From Dehalobacter sp. CP (GTDB lineage Bacteria > Bacillota_B > Desulfitobacteriia > Desulfitobacteriales > Syntrophobotulaceae), in assembly GCA_009910795.1 (NCBI GenBank), contig VMEE01000083.1, forward strand, positions 190,432 to 254,431: 64,000 nucleotides of DNA, in the 5' to 3' direction. Shown piece by piece: positions 8,887 to 16,315 of the stretch. A program made the translations under genes and the position numbers. A model generated the notes under the pieces. The model ran no database searches. It was not told the DNA's origin and saw only the letters and a list, made by a program, of their open reading frames with translations. Each line of letters opens with the position of its first letter. Position 1 is the stretch's first letter.

Positions 8887-9972
8887 ATGTATCAATATAT
8901 CCACGGCGGAGATATTTATTCGGTAAAAAAACTGACAGGCAGGCAGGAGATTCTTGATTTTTCTTCTAACGTAAATCCACTCGGGCTGCCGGAGTCTATA
9001 AAGGAAGCCGTGATCCATTCGCTTGATGAATGTACGAATTATCCGGACCCGTTTTGCCGGGATCTTGTTGCGGCTTTGGCCAAATATGAGTGCACGGATC
9101 CTGAATATATCCTTGCCGCCAATGGGGCTGCAGAGATTATTTTCCGACTTGTGCTGGCTCTGAAACCGAAAAAAGCGCTGATCTTTGCTCCGACCTTTGC
9201 AGACTATGAAAAAGCGCTGCATACGGTGGATTGCTTGGTAGAATATTATTTTTTACGGCCGGAGCACGATTTTGCAGCCCGTGAGGACCTGTTGGATCAG
9301 ATGCGCCCAGGCCTGGACATCATGATTCTTTGTAACCCCAATAATCCTACCGGTCAATTGTGTTCACGTGCATTTTTACAGAAGGTGCTTGCCAAGGGCC
9401 AGGAAATCGGTGCAATCGTGATGATTGATGAATGCTTTATGGATTTTGTCGAAGATAAAGAACAATTTTCTGTGCAAAACTGCATTGAACAGTATGAAAA
9501 TCTCGTCATTCTGAAAGCTTTTACCAAGATATTTGCGATGCCGGGTTTTAGACTTGGCTACGCTTTGACAGCCAACAAAACATTGCTCGAACAAATGAGG
9601 TCCGCCGGTCAAGACTGGAGTGTTTCAACGCTGGCCCAAGCGGCCGGTACCGCTGCCTTAAAAGAAACTGCCTATCTGCAGCAGACGAAACAGCTGATTG
9701 AAACAGAAAGAAGATTTTTGATTGATGCACTTTTGGGTCTTGGACTGAAGGTCATCGGCTCCAGAGCAAACTACATATTTTTCCGGGCTCAGCGTACAGA
9801 CCTGTCTGAAAAGCTGATAGCGAAAGGGATTATGATCCGTCCATGCGCCAACTATGTCAATTTAAACGGTGAATACTTCAGGGTTGCTGTGAAAAGCCAT
9901 GAAGATAATTTGAAACTCAGCGCCGTACTCAGGGATGTGATATGTGATGAAAGCAGTCATGGTCATTGTTGA
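8887..9972 (+). CDS. cobD: Threonine-phosphate decarboxylase
   Basis: A 361-residue class I/II PLP-dependent enzyme that makes 1-amino-2-propanol O-phosphate, the linker of the nucleotide loop. It shows the family N-terminus HGGDIY...LDFSSNVNPLG, NGAAE, LCNPNNPTG, and the PLP lysine segment LKAFTKIFAMPGFRLGYA. The family also includes histidinol-phosphate aminotransferases, but the operon context and the SSNVNP motif favour CobD. It overlaps the next gene by 26 bases. Confidence 0.88.
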   Translation: MYQYIHGGDIYSVKKLTGRQEILDFSSNVNPLGLPESIKEAVIHSLDECTNYPDPFCRDLVAALAKYECTDPEYILAANGAAEIIFRLVLALKPKKALIFAPTFADYEKALHTVDCLVEYYFLRPEHDFAAREDLLDQMRPGLDIMILCNPNNPTGQLCSRAFLQKVLAKGQEIGAIVMIDECFMDFVEDKEQFSVQNCIEQYENLVILKAFTKIFAMPGFRLGYALTANKTLLEQMRSAGQDWSVSTLAQAAGTAALKETAYLQQTKQLIETERRFLIDALLGLGLKVIGSRANYIFFRAQRTDLSEKLIAKGIMIRPCANYVNLNGEYFRVAVKSHEDNLKLSAVLRDVICDESSHGHC

Positions 9973-11068
9973 CGGACTTGCAGATGAGAAAATTGAAGAA
10001 TTAGGCTGGCAAACCACATTTGAGGCTGCCTGTCATCCAGAACTTGACCAAATTGCCGCTGAAGGTCATACCGGCTGGTTTGATTCCTGCCCGCAGGGCT
10101 ACCTGCCGGAAAGCATGCCGTGTATCCTGAATCTTTTAGGCGTTAAGCCTGCCTATTTTCCGCAAAGCAGGGCATCACTCGAACTGCTTGCTAACGGCTA
10201 CTGCCTGGAGCAGGATGAAGTCGTTCTGCGTTGCAATCTTGCCGCCCTTGACAGTCATGGAAGATTAGCTTCCTTCAACGGCGGGAACTTAACCGGAGCT
10301 GAAATGCAAAAAGCGGCGAAGATAGCGGCTGATATCGATCCGAATATCAAGATGCTGCATTTATCCGGGTACAGGAACCTGATCATTGTCAAAGCGCATT
10401 ATTTTCAAACGCTGGATTGCAAGACGTATCCGCCGCATGAATTTTTGGGCGATGATTCCGATGATTTATTAGCGGACATTTGCACTTCGGCCCCCATACT
10501 CCAAAAATTTGTTTCGGAGGGGAAAAATAGGTTAAAATACCTAAGCAGCCAAGAACAGCAAATGATTTTTTATCCATGGGGAATATCTGGGAAAAGCCGT
10601 TTACCTGCATTTGCAGAATTGTATGGTAAAAAGGCAGCGGCAGTCTGCGGTACGGAAATTGCCAAAGGGATTGCTTTGGCCTTGAAGATGGATGTTCCTG
10701 ATTTGGCAGAAGCTACTGGAGATACGGATACGGATCTGGCCCTTAAGGCGCAAACGGCATGCCGCTTGTTATCCGAGTATGACTTTGTGCTTGTGCATAT
10801 CAATGGCACAGATGAAGCCGCTCACCGGCATGATCATCGAGAAAAAATTGAATTTATCGAAAGAGTTGACCGGGAGTTTTTTGCTTTTCTGCGTCAGAAC
10901 CTGACAGATGATACTGGGATTCTGATCTGTGCTGATCATGCGACCAGCCCTGTCAGCGGGAAGCATTCGGCCTTGGATGTTCCGTATATCTTCAGGAAAG
11001 CCGGGGAAACCTTGCCGCCGGGGGATTTAGAGGCGAATAAGGTCTTAAAGTATTTGATTTCAGAGTAA
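9947..11068 (+). CDS. ApgM-like alkaline phosphatase superfamily protein in the cobalamin cluster
   Basis: A 373-residue member of the alkaline-phosphatase superfamily resembling archaeal-type 2,3-bisphosphoglycerate-independent phosphoglycerate mutase. It has an N-terminal metal ligand in VIVDGLADE, the likely nucleophile region LPESMPCILNLLG, and C-terminal metal ligands in HINGTDEAAHRHD and ICADHAT. It overlaps cobD and is followed closely by cbiP, so a role in cobalamin assembly, for example dephosphorylation of alpha-ribazole phosphate or a loop intermediate, is likely by context only. A glycolytic mutase is the alternative. Confidence 0.7.
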   Translation: MKAVMVIVDGLADEKIEELGWQTTFEAACHPELDQIAAEGHTGWFDSCPQGYLPESMPCILNLLGVKPAYFPQSRASLELLANGYCLEQDEVVLRCNLAALDSHGRLASFNGGNLTGAEMQKAAKIAADIDPNIKMLHLSGYRNLIIVKAHYFQTLDCKTYPPHEFLGDDSDDLLADICTSAPILQKFVSEGKNRLKYLSSQEQQMIFYPWGISGKSRLPAFAELYGKKAAAVCGTEIAKGIALALKMDVPDLAEATGDTDTDLALKAQTACRLLSEYDFVLVHINGTDEAAHRHDHREKIEFIERVDREFFAFLRQNLTDDTGILICADHATSPVSGKHSALDVPYIFRKAGETLPPGDLEANKVLKYLISE

Positions 11069-11105
11069 ATACTAACAGTACAAACAGGAAAGCGGGTGTC
11101 ACACG

Positions 11106-12617
11106 ATGGCCAAATCAATCATGGTTCAGGGAACAATGTCCAACGCCGGAAAAAGCTTGTTCACGGCAGGTCTGTGCCGTGTTTTTAAACAGGCAGGTTA
11201 TAAGGTAGCGCCCTTCAAATCCCAGAACATGGCCTTGAACTCCTACATTACCAAAGAAGGGCTGGAGATGGGCAGAGCGCAGGTTGTCCAGGCAGAAGCA
11301 GCCGGGCAGGAGCCCAGTGTCCTGATGAATCCGATCCTTTTGAAACCGACAAATGATCAGGGTTCGCAGGTCATTGTCAACGGTGAAGTGTTGGGTAATA
11401 TGAATGCAGCAGACTATTTTCAATATAAAACGAAGCTTATTCCAAATATTATGGCGTCCTACCAGACGCTTGACCAGAACAATGACGTTATTGTCATCGA
11501 AGGAGCGGGCAGTCCCGCGGAGATTAACTTGCAGGAGGATGATATCGTCAATATGGGGATGGCCAAAATGGCTAAAGCTCCTGTCCTGCTTGTTGCCGAC
11601 ATTGACAGGGGCGGCGTTTTTGCATCCATTTACGGCACGGTGATGCTCTTAAGTGAAGATGAAAGAAAAATGATCAAAGGCATTGTGATCAATAAATTTC
11701 GCGGAGATGTAGAAATCTTAAGGCCCGGGCTGCGGATGATCGAAGAAAAAGTCAATATTCCGGTCATCGGTGTCGTTCCATATCTGAATATCGACATTGA
11801 AGATGAAGATAGTTTATCCGAAAGAATTGCTGTGGACAAAACAGTGCAAGCAGTAGATATCGCAGTGATCCGGCTGCCAAGGATGTCCAATTTTACTGAT
11901 TTTAACGTTTTCGAACTGATTCCCGGAGTTTCCCTGCGCTATGTAAAATCCATGGCTGAGCTGAAGAATCCGGACATGATCATTCTACCAGGGACGAAAA
12001 ATACAATGGCTGACTTGTTGTGGCTGCGTCAGAGCGGTCTGGAAGCAAAGATCAAAAAGCAGGCTGCTGACGGGGAAACCATTGTATTTGGGGTATGCGG
12101 AGGCTACCAAATGCTTGGCGAAACGCTGGAAGATCCTTTTGGCGTAGAAGAGGGCGGAAGTCTCACAGGAATGGGTTTGCTGGATATGAAAACAATATTC
12201 TCCAAACAGAAGACCAGGACACAGGTAGAAGGCCGGTTCAGTCAGTTTGACGGTGTTCTTGCCGGATTATCCTCGATCCGTTTTCACGGTTATGAAATTC
12301 ATATGGGCGTAACAGAAACAGGGGATGTCGAGCCTTTGACGCATATCGACATTGAGTCGGGCCTTCAGGTGCAAAAGATGGAAGGTGCCCGAAAGCTGAA
12401 TGTTATGGGCAGTTATGTTCATGGCATATTTGATGAAGAAGGAGTCGCTGTAGCAATTGCCGAATGCCTTTTAAATAAAAAGGGGTTGGATTCAACAAGC
12501 CTCAAACGGTTAAGCTATAAACAATATAAAGAGCAGCAGTATGACCGATTGGCGGATGAAATCCGAACACACGTCGACATGGCCGCGATCGTGAATATTT
12601 TGGAGGCAGGTGTATAA
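11106..12617 (+). CDS. cbiP: Cobyric acid synthase
   Basis: A 503-residue CbiP/CobQ glutamine amidotransferase that amidates side chains b, d, e and g of adenosylcobyrinic acid a,c-diamide. The P-loop is [15 protein letters not shown] near residue 9, followed by [11 protein letters not shown] and [11 protein letters not shown]. The C-terminal class I glutaminase domain holds [12 protein letters not shown] and the His of [11 protein letters not shown]. The stop is followed almost at once by cobA. Confidence 0.94.
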   Translation: MAKSIMVQGTMSNAGKSLFTAGLCRVFKQAGYKVAPFKSQNMALNSYITKEGLEMGRAQVVQAEAAGQEPSVLMNPILLKPTNDQGSQVIVNGEVLGNMNAADYFQYKTKLIPNIMASYQTLDQNNDVIVIEGAGSPAEINLQEDDIVNMGMAKMAKAPVLLVADIDRGGVFASIYGTVMLLSEDERKMIKGIVINKFRGDVEILRPGLRMIEEKVNIPVIGVVPYLNIDIEDEDSLSERIAVDKTVQAVDIAVIRLPRMSNFTDFNVFELIPGVSLRYVKSMAELKNPDMIILPGTKNTMADLLWLRQSGLEAKIKKQAADGETIVFGVCGGYQMLGETLEDPFGVEEGGSLTGMGLLDMKTIFSKQKTRTQVEGRFSQFDGVLAGLSSIRFHGYEIHMGVTETGDVEPLTHIDIESGLQVQKMEGARKLNVMGSYVHGIFDEEGVAVAIAECLLNKKGLDSTSLKRLSYKQYKEQQYDRLADEIRTHVDMAAIVNILEAGV

Positions 12618-12620
12618 TTG

Positions 12621-13148
12621 ATGAAAAAAGGTCTCATCCATATTTACTGCGGGGACGGCAAAGGAAAAACGACCGCTTCCCTCGGTCTGGCAGTCAGATG
12701 TGCAGGCAGAGGGCGCAGGGTATTGATCGTCCAGTTCTTAAAAAGCCAGGATACTGGGGAACTGCATACCCTGGAGAAAATTCCGGGGATAACGTTTTTG
12801 CGCGGTGAAGAGTCCTTTGGTTTCTATAATCAGGAGACAAATGAGCAGAAGGAGCAGCGCAGGACCGTTTATAATAAGATCCTGCAGCAAGCGGTTTCAG
12901 CGTGCCGTGAGGGCCAAGCCGATTTGCTGATTCTTGATGAAGCCGTAGCCTCCTATAATTATGACCTGATTGACCGTGCGCTTCTGCTTGAGTTTTTGCG
13001 GACGAAACCTGAAGGGCTTGAGGTTGTGCTGACCGGACGGGGGCCTGCGGAAGAGCTGCTTGATCTTGCAGACTATGTATCTGAGGTCAAGAAAGTCAAA
13101 CATCCGTATGATAAAGGGATCAAAGCGCGCCTCGGCATTGAACGGTAA
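12621..13148 (+). CDS. cobA: Cob(I)yrinic acid a,c-diamide adenosyltransferase
   Basis: A 175-residue BtuR/CobO-type corrinoid adenosyltransferase. It has the reversed-orientation P-loop YCGDGKGKTTASLGLA (near residues 8-23), VQFLKS, LLILDEAVASYNY and the terminal motif VKHPYDKGIKARLGIE. It adds the 5'-deoxyadenosyl group to the corrin cobalt. The ATG at 12621 is 3 bases after the stop of cbiP; a TTG at 12618 is a possible alternative. It is the last recognisable gene of the cluster. Confidence 0.92.
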   Translation: MKKGLIHIYCGDGKGKTTASLGLAVRCAGRGRRVLIVQFLKSQDTGELHTLEKIPGITFLRGEESFGFYNQETNEQKEQRRTVYNKILQQAVSACREGQADLLILDEAVASYNYDLIDRALLLEFLRTKPEGLEVVLTGRGPAEELLDLADYVSEVKKVKHPYDKGIKARLGIER

Positions 13149-13171
13149 TATTTGACAGCCTCGATTCCATC

Positions 13172-13201
13172 TTGACAAGAATCCGGTCTCCGCTTTATAC
13201 T
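13172..13201 (+). promoter_or_regulatory. Strong sigma-A-like promoter without a downstream gene
   Basis: TTGACA at 13172-13177, an 18-base spacer and TATACT at 13196-13201. The predicted start near 13208 is followed by a hairpin about 115-140 bases later (13322-13345) and by no convincing gene. Confidence 0.6.
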
Positions 13202-13207
13202 AAAATC

Positions 13208-13346
13208 AGAAAATATAATACATGATGGTTAAAAACATACAGTGTTACCTTTTGCTGACAGGTCAGGTTGGAATTCGAGGCACAGGTCAGAGGGATGTAT
13301 GGGATGTTGCCGGACGGATTCAAAGCCACCTTCAGGGTTGGCTTTA
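13208..13346 (+). ncRNA. Candidate small RNA
   Basis: The stretch between the promoter at 13172 and a hairpin at 13322-13345 (AAAGCCA ... TGGCTTT, extended by CC/GG, then ATTTATT). It contains several short complementary G/C-rich tracts (GGTCAGG, GAGGCACAGG, GTTGCCGGACGG). I do not recognise it as 6S RNA, SRP RNA or a known riboswitch. An open reading frame across it (13222-13554) runs through the hairpin and has no protein-like features. Confidence 0.35.
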
Positions 13347-13363
13347 TTTATTCAGATCAGTTT

Positions 13364-13656
13364 CCCGCAAAATTCCTCAGTTTCCGTTAAGATTCGTGTT
13401 TAAGGTCCATCGATTTCCAGTTAACGTTCAGGTTCACAAGTATGTTGTTTCAGTAGATTCGTTTGTTACCTTAACCTTAGGTTTTCACCAGGCTCCATTT
13501 CTAGACTCCATTATCCGGGTGATTCTTGAGAAAGGCGTAGAGAAAGTAGCGTAAGTCTGAAAGTAGCGTAAGTCCGATTTGTGATTCCATGTGTTTTGAT
13601 TAAAGTAGGTGACTCGAGTAAAATTATCTGTTTGTGTCCATGAGGAATTTTGCGGG
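13364..13656. repeat. 293-bp segment bounded by a perfect 16-bp inverted repeat
   Basis: CCCGCAAAATTCCTCA at 13364-13379 recurs as its exact complement at 13641-13656. No gene lies between, and a target-site duplication is not obvious. It could be a miniature inverted-repeat element or the trace of a deleted insertion sequence. Inside it is a tandem duplication of GAAAGTAGCGTAAGTC (13542-13574). Confidence 0.5.
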
Positions 13657-13668
13657 TTATACACTTAA

Positions 13669-13696
13669 GGCCTCTTCGCATCAATGCGAGGGGGCC
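13669..13696. terminator. Strong hairpin, possible terminator
   Basis: Thirteen bases, GGCCTCTTCGCAT, pair with ATGCGAGGGGGCC across a 2-base loop, with a few G-T pairs, followed by GTTTATTTG. It has no gene immediately upstream on either strand. Confidence 0.5.
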
Positions 13697-13735
13697 GTTT
13701 ATTTGTGTGCCAACATAAAAAATTGGTTATTGAAC

Positions 13736-13758
13736 ATACGTTATTGAACATATTGAAT
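13736..13758. repeat. 23-bp direct repeat, left copy
   Basis: An identical 23-base sequence (containing ACGTTATTGAACATATTG) occurs again at 15522-15544. The two copies flank the two orphan genes at 14323-15167. The left copy is itself preceded by another GTTATTGAACATA, giving a partial tandem array. Confidence 0.65.
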
Positions 13759-13759
13759 C

Positions 13760-14222
13760 CGTTAATTGAAAACCAACTTCCGTTCACAGCAACCCCTTGG
13801 AGTTGAAGGAGTAAGCTCCGTTTTTTCTATGTAAAATCTATGTAAAAATGATAAAAAAGGTATATAGTTGGCGTAAGATAGCACGAAAATCCGGCATTTT
13901 GAGCATGGGAAACAGACCTTTGGGAGTTTATTGCAAAACATAGCCCCCGTACAATTACCCCTGTTTCTTTACATTTCTAACGGTGCGCTTCCCGTATCTT
14001 ACATATGGTTGTTGGCTTCCCCGTTTTGCAGGCGGTTCGCCAGCACTATGAATTCCACCTCTGGTTTGCTTTCACTCCAGGTTGAAGATTTACCTCAGAC
14101 TGTCACTGAGACGCCCTGTCCGTTCAGCGGTGCTGGAATCTTCATATTGGCTACAAAAATGAACAGGTTAACGGCATTGGTTGGATTCTGCCCCACTGAC
14201 TCGTACCACTGCGTGGCGAATT
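13760..14222. other. Non-coding stretch, possibly decayed coding sequence
   Basis: No intact gene is supported here. On the minus strand, about 13930-14200 reads as protein-like stretches (for example VNLFIFVANMKIPAPLNG and VEFIVLANRLQNGEANN) broken by stop codons. This suggests a dead gene fragment of unknown family, but it is a weak call. Confidence 0.3.
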
Positions 14223-14223
14223 A

Positions 14224-14248
14224 CAAAAACCGCGCCGCTCAGGCACGG
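14224..14248 (-). terminator. Intrinsic terminator of the orphan gene pair
   Basis: Read on the minus strand, CCGTGCC, a TGAGC loop and GGCGCGG are followed by TTTTTG. It lies 75 bases downstream of the stop of the 14323-14700 gene. Confidence 0.65.
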
Positions 14249-14322
14249 TCTTTGCTGACTTTATTTAATTGACCAATGAGAAAAAATCTATTTCAAGAGT
14301 ATCGGAATAAAAGGAGTTACAC

Positions 14323-14700
14323 TTACCAATCCCGAGTATAATAACTTCTAGTTTCATGTTCTTCTATACCATCCTTTGCTCGATGATATCCAGTCATTAC
14401 ATAATGCTGAGTCCCTAATGGGTTACTGCACCAACAGTCGACTTGTGCCCAGGTAGCTTGTGTTCTCAAATCAGTATCCCAAGCTACACAAACGCCATCA
14501 CGCCAAAGTTCACCATACACTTCAACTTCATCACATACTATGTCAGTGCTAGTGACGGAATAACCGTATACTTGATAAATTTGATTTCTTAGGTTAGAAT
14601 AACAACCACTCGAACCCCAATTAAAGGCAAATGCAACATTGGTACATAATAGGGTTAATGCCAATGTTAAAATTGAAATTTTCAACTTTCTACCAATCAT
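14323..14700 (-). CDS. Small secreted protein of unknown function
   Basis: A 125-residue protein with a clear Sec signal peptide: basic MIGRKLK, hydrophobic ISILTLALTLLC, and a probable cleavage after AFA near residue 25. The mature part is about 100 residues, rich in aromatic residues, with cysteines at GCYS, IVCDE, GVCVAWD and DCWCSN that could form disulfides. I do not recognise the family. It starts one base inside the stop of the upstream gene (TAATG), so the two are translationally coupled. Base composition is more AT-rich than the cobalamin genes. Confidence 0.65.
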   Translation of the reverse strand: MIGRKLKISILTLALTLLCTNVAFAFNWGSSGCYSNLRNQIYQVYGYSVTSTDIVCDEVEVYGELWRDGVCVAWDTDLRTQATWAQVDCWCSNPLGTQHYVMTGYHRAKDGIEEHETRSYYTRDW

Positions 14701-15140
14701 TATTCTGCCTCCTTAACTATTTGATTTGTTTTAATCGGATTTTTTTCCGATATATCAAATTCATCAAGGGTTAGGGTTCCGTCATCGTGTTTAATTGCTA
14801 TCGATACTTTATCATTTCCTTCGATGAAGAATACTGGCATGAAATCACCAATTTTGTGAGTCCCGTCTATCGCTAACGATTTAAGAGCAACTGCGCATTT
14901 ATTTTTTATATCGGAACTCAATTCAGAACTACTGTCATCATATACATCTCGTACGTACGCAGGTTTGGCCTTATTGGTATCTATATTCATAATTTCTACA
15001 GCCTTGTCTTTAAATGCAAGTTCTTCCTGAGATGCATTACTGTCTGAATAAGCTTTATTGACATTTACGATTAATAGTACAGCAAGAAATACTACTCCAA
15101 GACTAATGGCAACCCATGAAAATGTTTTCTTTACTTTCAT
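14700..15140 (-). CDS. Membrane-anchored protein of unknown function
   Basis: A protein of about 146 residues with one N-terminal hydrophobic segment (WVAISLGVVFLAVLLIVNV) and an extracytoplasmic domain of about 120 residues, acidic and Lys-rich, ending in FDISEKNPIKTNQIV. No family recognised. The start is uncertain. An in-frame ATG at 15167 lies inside a strong hairpin far from the AAAGGAGA site. I prefer the ATG at 15140, which overlaps the stop of a possible 17-codon leader peptide beginning at 15190. It is coupled to the secreted-protein gene downstream. Confidence 0.6.
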   Translation of the reverse strand: MKVKKTFSWVAISLGVVFLAVLLIVNVNKAYSDSNASQEELAFKDKAVEIMNIDTNKAKPAYVRDVYDDSSSELSSDIKNKCAVALKSLAIDGTHKIGDFMPVFFIEGNDKVSIAIKHDDGTLTLDEFDISEKNPIKTNQIVKEAE

Positions 15141-15155
15141 AATTGAAATACTTTG

Positions 15156-15191
15156 TATGATATCCATGTGTTCAAATGTATGGATATCATA
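15156..15191 (-). promoter_or_regulatory. 12-bp perfect inverted repeat in the translation start region
   Basis: TATGATATCCAT (15156-15167) and ATGGATATCATA (15180-15191) are exact complements across a 12-base loop. In the minus-strand mRNA this hairpin lies just after AAAGGAGA (15193-15200) and buries the ATG codons at 15190 and 15167. It could act as an operator in DNA or as a translational control hairpin in RNA. Confidence 0.5.
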
Positions 15192-15250
15192 TCTCCTTTC
15201 ATTTAATATATCGTTTTAAAATACTCTATGAAGATAATTGTAAATAAATT

Positions 15251-15345
15251 TGTTATAATTAATTCTAATAGTGGTTCTAATTGGTAAACTGGGTACAGAG
15301 GCACAATCGGTATCCCTAATAATCAAACGAGCCACTATTTTGTTG
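15251..15345 (+). ncRNA. Candidate structured small RNA with extended -10 promoter
   Basis: TGTTATAAT at 15251-15259 is an extended -10. Seven bases later AATAGTGG (15267-15274) pairs with CCACTATT (15332-15339), which is followed by TTGTTGT. Within the loop GGG-TAC (about 15291-15296) can pair with GTA-T-CCC (about 15309-15315). The closing stem at the predicted 5' end and the T-rich tail look like a compact RNA of about 75 bases. I do not recognise a known class. Confidence 0.4.
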
Positions 15346-15670
15346 TCGGGGGGGATCTTAATTTTGTACAATAGTAATCATTATATTTCCTTCTATTTAT
15401 AAGAAATTAATTTCTATTTCTATACAATATTGAAAATACCCTTCTATTAATACAAATATTTAACATTTATGCCTAAATTTCATTTAAGGTAAAAAATACG
15501 GTAAAAAAATACGTAAAAAAAATACGTTATTGAACATATTGAATTTGATGTAATTATCCTATGAAGTAAATCGCAAATAAAAATATGACTTAAAATGGAA
15601 ATGATGGAAGGAAATAGCAAGAAGGCGGAGAATTATTTAAGCAAATTTTCCGTGAGAGGAGAGAAACGGC
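15346..15670. other. AT-rich intergenic stretch
   Basis: No gene supported. It contains a run of seven G near 15348-15354, reiterated AAAATACG(G) units near 15486-15526, the right copy of the 23-bp direct repeat, and the ribosome binding site of the next gene (GAGAGGAGAG near 15655). Confidence 0.6.
15522..15544. repeat. 23-bp direct repeat, right copy
   Basis: Identical to 13736-13758, 1,786 bases away. The pair brackets the two orphan genes and the candidate RNA at 15251. Confidence 0.65.
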
Positions 15671-16297
15671 GTGAAAGTAAAACGCAGACTTCTTTACCCA
15701 GTACTGCTGCTTCTAATCATGATCCTATCCATTCCAGGGGTTGCTTATGCTGAATTTGACGAATACGGTTACAACGCTCAGGCCAGAATGTTTATCGGAA
15801 CACTGGAAAACTGGGAAGCGCTTCTTCAGGGATTACCACCGGAGCCATTTAATCCGAAAGAAACAGACATTGTTTTTGTCGAAAGAAAATGGAATAAGCT
15901 TTTTGATCCAATGATTCATTTTAACCCGCCGTTAGGTGCGGGAGCCTGGCAGGAAGCCCGATTATGGAAATACCTTTCAGGAGACCAATTGGGATGGACC
16001 TGGCATCAGGAAATTGAAGTCGTTTATTCCCCGGATCATCCGATACCAGGTGCATTTGCGGTCCCACAGGAAGCGATGGGGTTGACAGGATTTTATTGCA
16101 CGAGGCAACAGGAATATTTGTTGGGACCTCACGGGCAAAAAACGGTCATTCAAGATTTCTACGTAAAAAAATTTATTCTTGTGCAGACGGATTGTTCATT
16201 AAATTGTCATCTTTCTGCCATAAAACCAACACAGGAGCCGTATAGAATACATAGCAAGATAAAAATGATCGTATTAGAAATTAATACAAATACATAA
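15671..16297 (+). CDS. Secreted protein of unknown function
   Basis: A 208-residue protein with a Sec signal peptide: basic MKVKRRLL, hydrophobic core YPVLLLLIMILSI, and a likely cleavage after AYA near residue 27. The mature region carries tryptophan-rich segments (ENWEALLQGLP, LGWTWHQEIEVVY) and late cysteines (FYCTRQQ, QTDCSLNCHLSA). I do not recognise the family. It lies 18 bases before the DUF4405-type membrane gene, so the two are probably one unit acting at the cell surface. Confidence 0.75.
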   Translation: MKVKRRLLYPVLLLLIMILSIPGVAYAEFDEYGYNAQARMFIGTLENWEALLQGLPPEPFNPKETDIVFVERKWNKLFDPMIHFNPPLGAGAWQEARLWKYLSGDQLGWTWHQEIEVVYSPDHPIPGAFAVPQEAMGLTGFYCTRQQEYLLGPHGQKTVIQDFYVKKFILVQTDCSLNCHLSAIKPTQEPYRIHSKIKMIVLEINTNT

Positions 16298-16315
16298 CGG
16301 TTAGGTGAGGGTTGA

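Noticed and set aside
13222..13554. 110-codon frame after cobA
   Set aside because: It crosses a hairpin and one arm of an inverted repeat, lacks a ribosome binding site and looks unlike a protein.
13931..14272. 113-codon plus-strand frame
   Set aside because: It runs over a terminator stem of the opposite strand; minus-strand pieces look more protein-like.
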